Of a stretch of DNA of 64,000 nucleotides, positions 34,737-47,109 are shown piece by piece (positions within the stretch are counted from its first letter, which is position 1; every line of letters begins with the position of its first letter). Below the pieces are notes generated by a model that ran no database searches, was not told where the DNA came from, and saw only the letters and a program-made list of their open reading frames with translations. The position numbers and the translations under genes are program-made. This DNA comes from Gnetum montanum (taxonomy: Eukaryota > Streptophyta > Gnetopsida > Gnetales > Gnetaceae), in NCBI GenBank assembly GCA_015680685.1, contig MNCI01004738.1:427500-491499 (forward strand), written 5' to 3'.

Positions 34737-35960
34737 TGTGACCAATAAGAAGCCTCATAACTAGAATCTACATTGTAATTTGATGGGAATCTAAGGCATA
34801 AATAATTACCTTATTTTCTCATCAAAAATTCTACCCTATGACCTTGTTTTGGCAAGTTTTATGCATTTTGAATGTATAAAAGGTGAGGGTTGCAGCCCAC
34901 ACACTGGGAATACTATATATATGAGTGTGTAAAGGCCAAAGTGCTTCATACACTGTAAATAATTAGTCCTTTCACCCCACACATTGTACATTCCAACCCC
35001 ACACACTATGGTATTATGTGGAGCATTTTGTGAGCTAAACTTACCCACAAGCTATAATTTGGGCCATGAAAATAGTCCATATATGCTAGCAAAATTTTGC
35101 AACAAAAGCCAAAAAATGATGATGGCTCACATGCTAAATTTTGATCCACAAAAATTCTTCATACACTATAAAACATTGATCTTTTTATCTCGCATGCTAC
35201 ACATTTCAACTTCACATGTTGTGGTAGCATGTGAGGTAGTGTGTGGAATTTGGGCTCTGAATTCATACACTACACATATCAGTCTTACATGTTGTGGTAG
35301 CATGTGCAGTAGTGTGTGGTTTTTGGGTTTTAAATGCACATGCTACGCATTAGCCTAGGAACAACTTGTAACCCTCCAAAACTATAACGAATGCTAGCAT
35401 AGCAAATCTAAAGCCTATTTATACTAGATCTAGCATCATTTATAGGATCTTTTGGCAAAACTTTGTAGTGCACTTACAGCTAACAAACCACATAGTAGCA
35501 ACAAAACATAAGCTTTTGCATATTTTTACAACCATTTATCAGTAAAAATCAGGTAAAGGACAAGCAAGGAGAAGTACAAAACATAGCGTACCACCTATCC
35601 TAAATTTCAAACATATTTTCATATTTTCAAGCTTTTAAATCCTACTGATACGTGTATTCTAAACCTACTTATTTCCAACATTTTACACCATTTAAAATTA
35701 AGTTTGCAGTATTTACTATTTTACCATATCTTCTGACTTTTCTGTTCGTGTCTCTACATTGCACCTCGTGTTCTTACATTTTTTTGCTTTTTTGTTTGTT
35801 TTTATTTTACAATGCTTGGTAACAAATTTCTTAAGTCATAGATGATCGGTCAGACCATTTAAGGTGCTCTGGATCCTTTTTGAGGTCCATAGATCTTAGA
35901 GTTAAACTAATCTACATGACATCTTCTAGTTTTCCAACACCAAAATTTTCCATTGTTACA
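34737..35960 (+). repeat. 3' LTR of element F
   Basis: 1224 bp, TGTGACC...TTACA, with TGTATAAAAGGTG near 34875 as a TATA box. Hairpin-bearing copies at 35211-35283 and 35284-35345 (73-bp period) resemble the 80-bp internal array. Confidence 0.8.
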
Positions 35961-36167
35961 CTCCACAATGATATATCATACAAAATAATAATATTTTATT
36001 CAAGGCAAACTTAAACAAAATGAAAAGATATCTTCTTCTTGCAAGGCTAATTCCCTACATGTGGATGATTCTACAAGATTTCATGATAAATTAAGAAGAA
36101 ATATAGAGGATATATCCTAAAAAATTAAATTTTTTTACATACATTCAAATCCTTACTATATGAACTT

Positions 36168-37499
36168 TGTTGACCTTTTGATATGGTAAAACCTTAAGAA
36201 AGATGGAGGATATGGAATATTGTGGAAGATGATATTTTTTTAGGGCATGAAGAAGAGCTCAAAGGATGACATCTACAAGAATTATCAAAGTAGAAACTCA
36301 AGGAAGCATGGATTAACACAATGATGTCTAAATGGAGATCATAGCATGTTGTAATCTATTTGCAAGTACACAATGAGATAAGAACTACAATGAAATATTC
36401 AAGTAAGAGACTTCACCAAGAAAGATAAGTATATGGGCTAGATATGAAGATTACAAGGACTCAAGGGAGCATGGACAAGTAAAGAATACTACAAGCTAAA
36501 AGCAGATGCTAAGCTTCAGGATCAAAGTTCAAATGCAAAGAAGATATCTCCCTAAATAGGAGGCATCTCCTATTAGGAGAAAATATCTCTTAGATGCAAA
36601 AGACATCTTGGCCAAAGTGGAGATCACCTAGAGAAGATTTCTTCTAAAAACAAGAGATGTCTTGTTTCAAGAGAAGATGTCTTCCAGGAATTTAAGTCAT
36701 TTATAGAGACACGTCCCAATCTCGAAAGAGACATCTACAATAGTTATTAGATATTTGTTGCATGAATTCCAATGTGATTTTAGAAACTTTGAGGCTATAA
36801 TAAGACTTCATTCTCTTGGGAAAAAAAGCATTGAATATCAAATAGCAATAATTATGTACTATATTCTATTGTACTTGTATTATCAAATCATTTGCTTGTT
36901 TGGTTGTTGAATTGTGGATTATGCTTCAAAGTACAAGGAAATGTAATTTAGTTACATTTTATCCTTGTAATTTTATTTCTCTCTTGTTGCCCTATCGGGT
37001 TGATGTGCTTCTTGTGGGAAGGCATCGATATTGAGCCTGTCAGGATCTTACGAGATTGAGTGTTTGTGCAACATCAAAACACTCTGAAGTGGAGCTCAAT
37101 TTGTAAGGTTGTGGGAGCTTTGAAACAAAATTCTAAGCTTGATGGAACCTTGCAGGGTTGAGTAGTTTCACAATGATTAAACACTCTGGAGTAGAGCTTA
37201 GAGCATGTATAGGGTGTGGTGCCCTTCAAGCCACTCTTAAGCTTGTTGGGACCTTTCGGGATTGAGAGTTGTCATAGTGACAAAACTCTTCATAGTGGAG
37301 CTCAAGCTTTGTAAAGGTTGTGGTGTCCTCTAACCCACATTTCAGAGAAATAAAGTGTAGAGGTTTGCAAATGATCTACCCTTCAAGTATGGACTACCCA
37401 AGTTGGAGAACCATGTTAATTTTAATTGTGGTTTTTGTAATTACTTATTTTTTATTTGGGGAACTTATTCATCCCCCCTTCTAAGTTTAATGATCCTCA
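36168..37499. repeat. Solo LTR G with a perfect 5-bp target duplication
   Basis: 1332 bp, TGTTGACC...GATCCTCA, flanked by AACTT at 36163-36167 and 37500-37504. The leader of element E continues on both sides (TACCTTCATC at 37505 matches CACCTTCATC in H). GACATC/GATGTCTT motifs recur inside. No internal region remains, as expected after LTR-LTR recombination. Superfamily and strand are not determined. Confidence 0.75.
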
Positions 37500-37504
37500 A
37501 ACTT

Positions 37505-37791
37505 TACCTTCATCTTGCATCAGGATGAACAACTATGATGGAGAGACCTGGAGAGTAACATTGTACTACCATATGATTATGTGATTCCATCAATGTTCAT
37601 GTCATCACTAACAAAGCTAGGACTTGGAGCAATAGCCTTGGATTACAAACTATTTGATCATATCTCCAAAGACTATCAACCAATGGAGGTCCAACTCTGA
37701 AAGGACAAGTTTATGAAGGGTCATCATTAAGCTTCCAAGGCAAAAGGAGTACCATCCAACTAACATCATAATCAAAGAAGGAAAACACTAA
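37505..37791 (+). pseudogene. gag N-terminus of element E, left piece
   Basis: LHQDEQL, a stop, WRDLESNIVLPYDYVIPSMFM and LTKLGLGAIALDYKLFD match the gag starts of D (HQDK...WRDMEGNFVLPP), H and I. The frame is cut at 37791 by the insertion of H and resumes at 63200. Confidence 0.7.
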
Positions 37792-38639
37792 TGATGAGTA
37801 GTAGGTATCCCCTATGCCCAACCATATGAATCATAAGAGTTCACCAGCAATTTGGTCAAATTTCATAGACTTATTTATCTTGGTTGTCAATATCCTCAAA
37901 TAGTGAATCATGTAGTTTTAAGTCACTATATTCTTAATCCACACTTGTATTTTAGTTGTGCATATGGTTAAGGTATAAGATGTTTGTTTTATGATTATTT
38001 TATTATTATTTTCTCCTAATTGATAGATGATTAAAAAAATTTTAATGACTGAATTAATTAACTAATTTCTAAATTAACTATCCTAACATGAAATATTCAT
38101 TCTCATTTACCATACACATCCTAAACTTGTATTAGTGCTACTAGATTACCAAGTGTATACTACTGGGCATACTAAGTATCCATTGCTAGGATTGCCAAGT
38201 GTTAATATGTTATGCTTTAAATGATCATACTCATATGCTTATAAATAATGACATTAATGTAAAATGCTAAAAAGTAACAATAAAATTATCTGAGTGCTAC
38301 AATGGATGTAGGGTATCTCAATTTTATTAACGATGATGTCAATATATCCAAGTACATGAGCATTCAAATAAAAATCCATACAATCTCATATATCCACACT
38401 GTGATCATTCAGAGGAAAAATATTTTAACTCTTAAGGGAAGAAACTGAAAGAGTTTAGCTAAGACTAAAATCAAAAGATGTCATAAATGCAAGGGGTGCA
38501 TGCGTTTATATAGGTAATGACTACATCAGCATTGACATATCTACATCAACATATCCTAGCATGCGTCAATAAGGATATGTCAATGGGGTTGCATTGACAG
38601 GCATTTGCTAATGCAACCTATCTAATTGATATTTCATCA
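37792..38639 (-). repeat. 3' LTR of element H
   Basis: 848 bp, TGATGAGTAGTAGGTATCCC...ATTTCATCA on the plus strand; pairs with 62317-63199. Confidence 0.87.
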
Positions 38640-38877
38640 TACCTCTGTGACTGATTAAAAACTCGTCCTTGAGTGAATCAATTTGGGATTGACTTTCATA
38701 CAAAATTTGGGGAAGTATGGCATTTATTGATAGAAAGATAGATAGATAGACTCTAACTAACTCTAAGTATGAGATTATATAATATTACAAAAATGAGTAT
38801 TTAGTACAACAAAATTGGACACTTAAACAAAAATTTTAGTAGGTGCCTATAGGATAGCTAAAGATGTGATGAATTCT

Positions 38878-41709
38878 CATATAGTACCTAGAGGTGGAGG
38901 ATCCTATGGCTTTGATGATCCTTCATCTTGTTCTAGTGTTGCTGGAGGCTAAGGTTGACCTGTTGCTACTACTTCTATTGGTGGAAGTTTGAAAGCATCC
39001 ATAAGTGCTTTTATTTTCTCTTCCTAACTCTATGGATTAGAAATTTTTGAGTGACTTTGCTAATATGGTTAAGTGCAGGGATGTCCCATAGGCATGGCAT
39101 TAAAGAAAATAATTCTTTCATGTTGATAAACTAGGCCACAAAAATTTTACATTCTATGTCAAACGTCTTCACAAGATTCTATAGTTCTTGGTAGCCATTC
39201 ATCTAGCTTACTAGGTTCTCAGCAACAAATCATTGATTAGTGAATTTGCTTCTTAGAACTTTAAGATCGACATTAGCTATCTCCAACTTTTGTTTGATCT
39301 ATTTGTGGAGCTTGAATTCTACCTCATAGAGAAGTTAGGAACTAGCAACTTGCTTCTCCAACTCTATTCTTGGCATCCCAACTATCAATGTTACCAAGTT
39401 TGCATAATGAAGGTTGGCAAGCTACATGTACTCCATCATCTCCTCGATCTAAAAATTCTTTAAGGGAATTTCAGTCTTGTTATATGCATTTAATCCGTCA
39501 AATATGAACTCTAATATGTTGCCTTGTTGTTGGAGTTATAGGAGGGCCTTGTTTATCTTTACATTTACTAATTAAATCTCTTTTTCATTGACCTATTGTA
39601 ATGATTTCCAACCTAGTTCTTGTAATGATTCTTTACTCATTCAAACTTTAAAGGCTCATTTTCTAGGTAGCTACCTCAATGGCAGTATTTTGGTGAAGAG
39701 CATGAAGTTCTTTCATCAAGAGATTACAATTTTCTACTACCAAACTCCATAGATCTAGGTTTACCTTGGTGAGCTACTACTACTACTAGCATATGAATTC
39801 AACCATCTAGTTCTTTTATTGCTCAACATTCCATAGGCAATGGTTATCTTTAATGAGGACCAAGTTTTATTTATGGACTTGTAACAAGCAATTGTTAGTG
39901 TTGTTAGCCATGGCTTCTAACAATGACACATTGAATATTTTCACCTCCTTTGCATTCTTAGCATCTTGGTATTTTTACTGAAGCTATTGGAAAGCTTCAT
40001 CCTTAGTAAGTTTTGACTTAAGAATTATAAGGTCGAAGAGATGGGCTCTCAACTTAGCAACTTCAACAACCAACCCCTAATTAGTTGTAGTGGCCTTCTT
40101 AAGTTATGTGATGGCAATCTGTAACTTGCCCCTTGTCTTGAGCAATTGCAACTAGTTTGTTGTAATTTCATTTAAGAGATTAAAGATCTTTGGAAGTGAT
40201 TGCCTAGCTCCAACCAGTCTTTCAAACACCTTCTCATGTTAGACAATGCTCATCCAACCACTTCCTTCTCCTATACATGCATGGATCTTCACCATAGTAG
40301 CAATGTCAAGTATAGCTACTATAGGAGCATTTAGGGCTTCAACAACCCTATTAGTCACCACCTCCACTACTATCTCTAGCCTCTTATGTAGCATGACTAG
40401 AATGATTATTCCCTCATCTTCCTCCAATATGATGGAGAAGGCCATAGCCTTGCTTGAGATCTCGGGGAATGTTTATTTGGGAATGGACACTGTGATCTCC
40501 CTAGCACATAGATTAGGACTGTTGGTTGCCTCATTCCTTTGTGTGGAGAAGAGCGAAGTTGTTTCACTATCCAACTAGCTTATCATCCTAGCAATCTTGT
40601 TAAGATGGCTCATGGCTAAACAATAAATGGAGGACTCACCTCTACCTATAGAACCCTACTATTACTATAGCTGCTACTCTGAAAGCTTTCTGAGCCTTTT
40701 AACAACTATGAGAGCTTCTGGTATAGTCTTTGGGGCTATAGGTGGTGGTGGTAGTTGTTCTTATTCTTATAGCTTAGAAAATGCCTTGTCTTTCATCATC
40801 TCTTACTAGGACATGACAAAAGCATGGTGAACCACATAATTAAAATAGTGAGTTATTCCTCTCCTTTTGCATACTTTGTGAATTAGACATAGAAAGGAGG
40901 GTATCTTTGTTTCCCTTATTTTCTTTGAAGCATTTCTCAATCTCTAGAAAAATGAGTTAGGGAAGGTTGACTGGGAATTTCCTGCTCATTGTAGCACATG
41001 TCCAAGTAAAGAAAGTCGATACTTTATTAGGCCTCACTATTGGGTTTAGGTAATAAGCCACAATTTTGAAGTACATCCTTTTTCGCTTAGTGAAAACACC
41101 ATACTCTTTGTGATCCACCCCATAACATTGGTAAACCCACTTTTTTAAGCTTTTGGGTCTTCTTGCATGGATATTTTGGCCAACTTCATCCTTGAGGGCC
41201 TCTACAATGGCCTAAACTAAGTAGGAGATAGTTATATCTTTGATTTTTACTGATGCATCTGCTAATCGATTGTTTTAGAATAGATAGATCTCCCCACTGT
41301 ACTATTCTATGTTGTTGGAGAGAATGGGCCACAAGGGAGACCCTTGTAGTTGTATATAGACCTCCTCTAATGTCAATTTCAACAAGGGTCCAAAGTCCAA
41401 CTCTTGAAGGATAGAACATTGAGCCTTCGTAGTTTTGATTTTCTCTAGAAAGGCCTATGTAAGAGCAACGTTTAGGCTAGGCCTTGGCCTTGGGGTCTTG
41501 TCTTACCTAGATTGGGCTATTTCTACAATGGAAATCTATCTAACAGATTCTACTTCAGGATCTTCCTGATGGAATCCTATGGCATGAGTTGCCTTGGTTG
41601 CTTTCTCTTGGGGCTACTATGGTTGTTGCTGCTATTGATCTCTTTCTTCTATACATTGATTTTTCCTAGGCTATGAGGACTCTCCCTCTTGCAGTTGTTT
41701 AGGGGCCAT
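38878..41709 (-). pseudogene. Third ORF (ORF3) of element H
   Basis: Starts ATGGCCCCTAAA (MAPK) at 41709, directly after an intron-acceptor-like ATCATAG. The middle domain DHKEYGVFTKRKRMYFKIVAYYL, STFFTWTCATMSRKFPVNLP and LIFLEIEKCFKENK aligns with D and I. A Glu/Lys/Leu-rich C-terminal part ends ...DPPPLGTI and TGA (38878-38880), like PPLLGII in D. TAG/TAA stops are scattered. No transmembrane segment is evident. Function unknown; related to the putative plant transposon protein domain of Athila elements. Confidence 0.68.
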
Positions 41710-42018
41710 CTATGATCATAACATAACCTATGATTACCCCTTAAGTACCTAATTTTTATTCTTTAAACACCTTTCTTAGTTAATCTAATTATGTTAACTT
41801 ATTGCATGTTGAAAGTTATTCATTTAGGCACCTTTTTCAGATTTCAAGCTACATGTATTAATTTAATATTATTTTATTCTTAGCTACTGGAGCTTATGTG
41901 GTGGTTTTAACCCTTTATGATAATTAATTTAATGGATTAATCATGGAGAGTTAGAAAAATTTGAAAAACTTTTCTACAAGAAACCAAAGGTTTGTGTTCC
42001 CCATGAGATAAAGCTTAC
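41710..42018 (-). other. Likely 5'-UTR intron before ORF3 of element H
   Basis: 309 bp in minus sense: donor CAAAG/GTAAGC (a strong plant 5' splice site), AT-rich body, acceptor GTTATGATCATAG/ATGG. It matches the 311-bp candidate in D in position and end sequences (ATGGGGA.CACAAACC shortly after both donors). Confidence 0.55.
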
Positions 42019-42150
42019 CTTTGATAGAACGATGATCAAAAAATGGGTTTGCAATTTGAGAGTTGGGATACTTGGAAGGTTCTTGGGCTCTGAAAAATGG
42101 CAAAAACCCTCTTACTATTTGGAAAAATGATGCTAAATGAGCTAAGTCTC

Positions 42151-42225
42151 ACATGTATATATTAACTTTTTAAACTATGTTGACGGGGCTCTGTTGACTC
42201 ATCACGCTATGTCAATGTAGTTATA
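42151..42225 (-). promoter_or_regulatory. Internal promoter of ORF3 in element H
   Basis: Minus sense: CATTGACATAGCG, GTCAACAGAGCCCCGTCAAC, then TTAATATATACATG as TATA box (42152-42165). The LTR of H also has CATTGACATA repeats before its TATA box. The TATA-to-ORF3 distance is about 450 bp, as in D. Confidence 0.5.
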
Positions 42226-42968
42226 CCTAGATATTTCTCATTTTATGAAATGGAGGAATTTCATATAAGTTTTGTGACAAACCAAGAGCCTAATGGAAGC
42301 TAGAAAGATGGAGAATAATGACAACCACATAGAAGAGCATTAGTTTTGCTTGTGATGAGTGATTAGAGTGAAGTTTAGATGAAATTGGGATGCCAAATAA
42401 AGTAAAGCTAGATGTTTTTTATGCTATCCAAAAGAAGGATCAAGCCAATGATCAATGGTAGGAAATTTAGCTTTATGAAAATCAAAGGAATGTAAGTGGG
42501 TCCCCTCCAAAGTAGGTGGATGTCTCATGTGCCCTTGCATACCTTCATCATAAAGAGTTTGTGGACCCCAGGGATGATCAATGATTAGTGTTAAGTTAAA
42601 TCCCATACTTGGAGATAATTTTTTAAGGTTTATATTATTTAGCAACAAAATGAATAATTCTTAATGATATGAGGTAGTGAGGTGATAAACCATGGGTGAG
42701 TAGATGGTAAAAATAAAACATGGAAGAGGTCATCAGCATCCTAGTCGTATAAGATTCTTGGTAAAATTCATGATTAAGATGATCTAATTACAAGTCATTC
42801 TGAGTCAAGACCAAGTCCATCCCACTTTCAATGACCTTACATTGACATATACCCTTTATACATTCATTTAAAGTCTAAGACAACTCCAAAGGACAACGAT
42901 CGGTCCAAGAGAAGAAGAAAAAAGAAAAGGAAATTAGAGAGGATCTTAGTTAGAGGGGTATCTTCAAT

Positions 42969-43050
42969 CATGGGTAACATGTCTCTTTAGCCCTATAACC
43001 AGTGCTTGTAGTTCATTATTTAGTCTAAGGGGTGTGCTTTGAATTCTCAT
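42969..43050 (-). other. Post-pol conserved non-coding block, element H
   Basis: Minus sense: CACACCCCTTAGACTAAATA, CAAGCACTGGTTATAGGGC, TAAAGAGACATGTTACCCATG. It closely matches D 18149-18219 and C 9090-9180; with C the similarity continues through CACCCCTCTAACTAAGATCC. Confidence 0.68.
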
Positions 43051-43749
43051 GCTTCTTGGTTTTTTTTTCTTGCTTTTTTTCTCACAGGAACCAAACCATG
43101 CAAAGATGTGCTTCCTTTTATGGTCAATAGTAGGAATGATGGTATATTAGTGGACTATCATAGAACCTTAAGAATGACATTGAGAGGAATCATATTAAAT
43201 CCCCTTGAGGTCATAACTGATTCCATCCCACTTTGTCCTTTCCAAGATCATTGAGTATCAAGATCATTAATTAATTATTTAAGTTTTAATATGAAAGAAT
43301 CTTATGCTTACAAGATACTCAGTTTCCGTGGAACAGATGAAATGGGTGGATGTCATGAATTCATTACCTGATACCTCTAGAAAATTGATGGAGTGTTAGT
43401 GGATTACATAATTCAAAAATAAAAATAGTCATTTGCTAAATTAATCATAATGTTGATAGCTTCTCTTGTAATTTCTAGGATTGTAGGAGCAATAATCAAA
43501 ATTAAAATCTAAGATTTCCAATAAACTAAAATAAATTAATTCAAAATAAAAATGAAAAGATATAGAAAGATATAGAAAAATAAACAAAAATATATGTAAA
43601 ATAAACAAGAAAATATACAAGAAAGTGGAAAACATATAAAGAATGGTGTAAAATAAAAAGGATGAAAAATTAGGGATCTTATCACAATGTCATGTTGAGA
43701 TGGCTATCTCCCCAACAACTAAGTCAAGAGAATGAGATTCAAAAATTGA

Positions 43750-44278
43750 AGTGAGCTTGTTTTAGTGCAGAGGTGTTATTATTGTTGGTTACCTTGGGTT
43801 CCAAGCATGTCTTAACTTGTTGCATGTTGACCAATAAACATTTGTGAGGGCTTGAAGGATGGTAAATTGTCATGAATCCCAAAGAAAAAGTTTCATGAAT
43901 GATATAAGGTCCTTCTCATAACATTTGAAACTTATTGTGTTGTGGTACATGCATGGGATTTGCAATAGAAAAGCTTATCACCAAGTTGAAATTTAACTCT
44001 TCTTATCCATGTATCCTAATAGTATTTAGAATGTACCTTTTGTACTTCATTCATCATCAGGTCTACTTATCAGTTTTCATCTACAACATTAAGTGCCATG
44101 AGATGTTCTTTTTATGCTAGATCGATGTTGAGATTAAGCACATAGGCCATTACAAGTGTACAGACTTCAACTTGGATTAGAAGTTTGGATTACTTTCCAT
44201 ACACCAACTCATAAAGAGAATTGCCTATAGGATGCTTCTAGGTTGATTTATAGATCCAAAGAGCATCATGAAGTTTGG
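43750..44278 (-). pseudogene. Integrase C-terminal part of element H
   Basis: LHDALWIYKST and HPIGNSLYELVYGK, then VKFQLGDKLFYCKS, as at the integrase end of Ty3 elements. It is separated from its N-terminal part (58180-58905) by element I. Stops present. Confidence 0.65.
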
Positions 44279-44283
44279 TACTC
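44279..44283. repeat. Target-site duplication of element I (left copy)
   Basis: TACTC here and TGCTC at 58175-58179. The uninterrupted relative D reads TGTGCTCCAGTC at this place, so TGCTC is the original and one G-to-A change occurred in the left copy. Confidence 0.85.
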
Positions 44284-45150
44284 TAATAAGTCCATTTTTT
44301 CCACCATTGTGATATTGTATCCATGATATTGTAGCTCATCCTATGTCATCATTAATGCGATGTCTCAAGATCTATGTAGCCCTATAAATACCAACACTTG
44401 GATGCATAAATGAAAAATTTTGATTCCAACCCTTAGCCAAATTCTTACAGTTTGTTTTCATAGTTTTAGTAATAGAGTGAATGCCCATAGTGTGATGTTA
44501 AGTAGTTGATCAACATCTTTATTTGAGTAAATTATACTAGAACATAGTTTATGTGTGGCAATAAAGATCAAAGTTGTTTCTCATCATTGTAGCATTCCTT
44601 AGTTTTCTTTATCATTTAATTAGAATAATTTTCTTGCTTTTCTAGTTAATCATTTATCTTTCAAGAATTTTATTTTCCATGTTTACTAATTAAGCAGAAT
44701 GGATACAACTACTTTTGAGCACTAAGTGTAGTTATCTGGTAACCTAGTAGTGCCATTGCTTAATTCACTTAGTCATAATTCTACTTAGTAATCCTAGTGA
44801 GAGCTACATGAGTGCAAGACGTATATGGTAGGCAAGGATTGGATATCCATTGCTCTAGGCTAAGATAGATTTGTGCTTTCATAGCTAACTAGACTTAGAT
44901 TTTAATCTCATTCCAATTATATTTACGACCAAGAGTAGTAAGAGCCCTACAACATCAATCAATCATGCACATCACTAAGAGTTAAACCATAAACTTGAAC
45001 TTCATTACCTCGAAGTGGGAAGACAACAATCATGAACTTAACATCAATTACTAGCATACTTACATTGTTCATCCACAGATTATGATTTGGTCACATGCAA
45101 ACACTCGTGACTTCTATGGTAGAGTGTTAGGATACCTTCATTGCTCATCA
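44284..45150 (+). repeat. 5' LTR of element I
   Basis: 867 bp, TAATAAGTCC...CTCATCA. The first TG has become TA (the 3' copy begins TGATAAGTCC). TATA box CCTATAAATA at 44381-44390. Lacks about 25 bp of GATATTGTAG repeats present in the 3' copy. Confidence 0.9.
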
Positions 45151-45151
45151 T

Positions 45152-45169
45152 TGATGTTGTTATAAAGGA
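45152..45169 (+). other. Primer-binding site of element I (tRNA-Asp type)
   Basis: TGATGTTGTTATAAAGGA, one base after the LTR. Nearly all differences from TGGTGCCGTTGCCGGGGA are C-to-T or G-to-A. Confidence 0.7.
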
Positions 45170-45436
45170 TGTGTTAATGTGTGCTAAGTAGTTGGTCTTA
45201 TAAAGTTCATTGTATCAATCCACAAAGTTTATCCTTTACATTCTTAATCAATTTTAATATATATACACATAACTAAGTGTCAAACACATAAAATGGATTC
45301 AACACTTAAAGAAAAATCACCTAGCAAAGAAGTTCAAAGAAATCATGATAGAACACATGATGAAAAATATTGGAGTGTATCAATGTAGACAAGAATTACA
45401 TATGTTCACATTGATCGATACTATCTTGATTTCACA

Positions 45437-46497
45437 TTCATTCTTCATCAGGATGAATAACTTAGATGGAGAGACTTACAAGGAAACATAGTTCTACCAC
45501 CAAAACATTTTGTTCCATTGATGTGCAAGCAACCCTCATGAGGGCCATCCTAAGTCATGAACAAGAGAGCTACCAAGTCACAAAGAACATGACAAGGCCA
45601 TACTAGCCAAGAGAGGCTTAGGTAAGAAGAAATGTCATCATGGAAGCCTAGCATGAATGTGATAAAGGAAAGAAGGTACCTTAGGCAATTTTCCTAGAAA
45701 AAATAAAAGATGCTTCACTCCAAGCTAAAACATTCTATCAAACTCATAGATCTAACTCCCACACATTGGTAATGCATATTGAAGATCTAGCCAACATAAA
45801 GCTAAAGTCAACTTTGGCAAAAGACCTTGGAAGGAGTACAAAAGACTTTAGACACAGATAGAGCTCAAGGCCTAAAGCTTCTATAGAACCAAAAGTGTAT
45901 GAATCACAAAGTCATAGAAGAAGAACAAGCTAACACCATTCTTTGATTGCTTCATCTTCCTCCTCACATTCATTTTTGGAGTCTGAAAAGAAGGAATGCA
46001 AATCAAGAGACCATGATAGAAAGAGATGAAGAGATTATGAGAAAGAGGAGTACAAAAAAAGGTATCCTAATGATGAAGAGAATGATTATGAGCAATGAAA
46101 AAATAGAAACATGCATGAGGACAGAGAGGATTATGAGTATCAGAGACTACTACAATAGAGCTTACAAACCTGATAACTATGAAGAACCCCTACTAGCCAC
46201 TCAAAGTATGATCAATATTAGGGAAGTAGTATATATTCCAACTAGACATATAAGAGACAACAACATCAAGCAACTAAATATGCATAATATTTCTAAATTT
46301 GAAGGTGGATATAATGTACATCCACAATACTACCTTCAAGCATTCCATGATGCCTATACCCTTCAGAATATTGAATGTGATTGGTAAAATCTCTAATTGT
46401 TTCCTAGGACACTCATCAAAGAGGCAGAGAGCTAGTATAGATCATTGGAACTAAAATCAATCAAAAGATGGACTACCATGCTCAAAATTATTAATGA
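45437..46497 (+). pseudogene. gag of element I, N-terminal piece
   Basis: FILHQDE, WRDLQGNIVLPPKH, IEDLANIKLKSTLAKDLG, a Ser-rich linker and a Lys/Arg/Glu-rich segment lead to the core HNISKFEGGYNVHPQYYL, FHDAYTLQNIE and RTLIKEAES. It stops inside IKRWTTMLK, where scrap J is inserted. The open ORF 45947-46387 covers part of this, but its first half is out of frame. Confidence 0.72.
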
Positions 46498-47109
46498 TAG
46501 GGCTCAGAAAGGGGGATCGTGTCAAATACTGAGGGGGTGAACTTATGACCTCCCTTGTAAATGAGCTCATAGTTTTGTTTTGCTTCTCTCTCTATGCGGT
46601 CGATAGGCAAGTTGGCTTGAATCTTCACATAAATGGAGTTATATTGTTCTAGTGTGAGGATTGCATAAGTAGGGGGAAAATATTTCTCATATTGATCTTA
46701 ACATTCCTGGCTATTTTCCATCTTGGAACTGCCACATTGGAACTTTCCATGACCACACAAGATGTTTACAAGCTTGAAAAGATGTCTCTTTGACAACTTT
46801 GGTTTGCAGGCAAGACGTCTACACTTCTAAGAATATGTCCCCTATGACATCTTAGCTCTTAGGCAAGATGTCTACAGGATGACCAAGACATTTTATGTGA
46901 TATCTTAGCTCTTAGGCAAGACATCTACAAAGGTCCAAGATGTCTCCCCATCTGCTTAAAACCTCCAGTGTAGGGATGACAAGGGATTCGGAAGAAGTGT
47001 CCCTACATTGATCCAAAGAAAACTTTCATTGTACCTAAACCAAGAATAGGATCTAGCCTCAAGAGTTGGTCAATATGACAATTGAAAGCTCTCTACCAAC
47101 ATTAAAGAA
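46498..47109 (-). mobile_element. Scrap J: 5' fragment of an element-A-like retrotransposon inside the gag of I
   Basis: About 0.6 kb, opposite in strand to its host. Its left part (46506-46690, minus) encodes QYNSIYVKIQANL and GGHKFTPSVFDTIP, matching EYNFICVKIQAKL and GGHDFKPKAYDIIP at the gag start of element A. Its upstream part has repeated AAGATGTC/GACATCTTGCCTAAGAGCT motifs and may be leader or LTR. It is flanked by an exact 25-bp direct repeat of host gag (46462-46486 and 47110-47134), far longer than a normal 5-bp target duplication. Confidence 0.68.

Larger units (their letters stand above)
26908..35960 (+). mobile_element. Element F: gag/protease-only Tat-like element with paired LTRs
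   Basis: 9.05 kb, inserted in the leader of E. LTRs 26908-28089 and 34737-35960 pair from ACCAATAAGAAGCC to ACCAAAATTTTC and TTACA. The internal 6.6 kb has a gag and a weak protease but no RT, RNase H or integrase motif, and several tandem arrays. No target duplication was recognised (flanks AAAAA and CTCCA); the left LTR terminus is itself mutated (TATCACC against TGTGACC). It looks non-autonomous, comparable to the class named TR-GAG. Confidence 0.78.

Noticed and set aside
34984-35358. 124-codon plus-strand ORF
   Set aside because: Runs through the hairpin repeats of the 3' LTR of F; the paired 5' LTR does not keep it open.
36168-37499. Assignment of the solo LTR to Ty1/copia
   Set aside because: Its style recalls copia LTRs, but no internal sequence or partner is present to support it.
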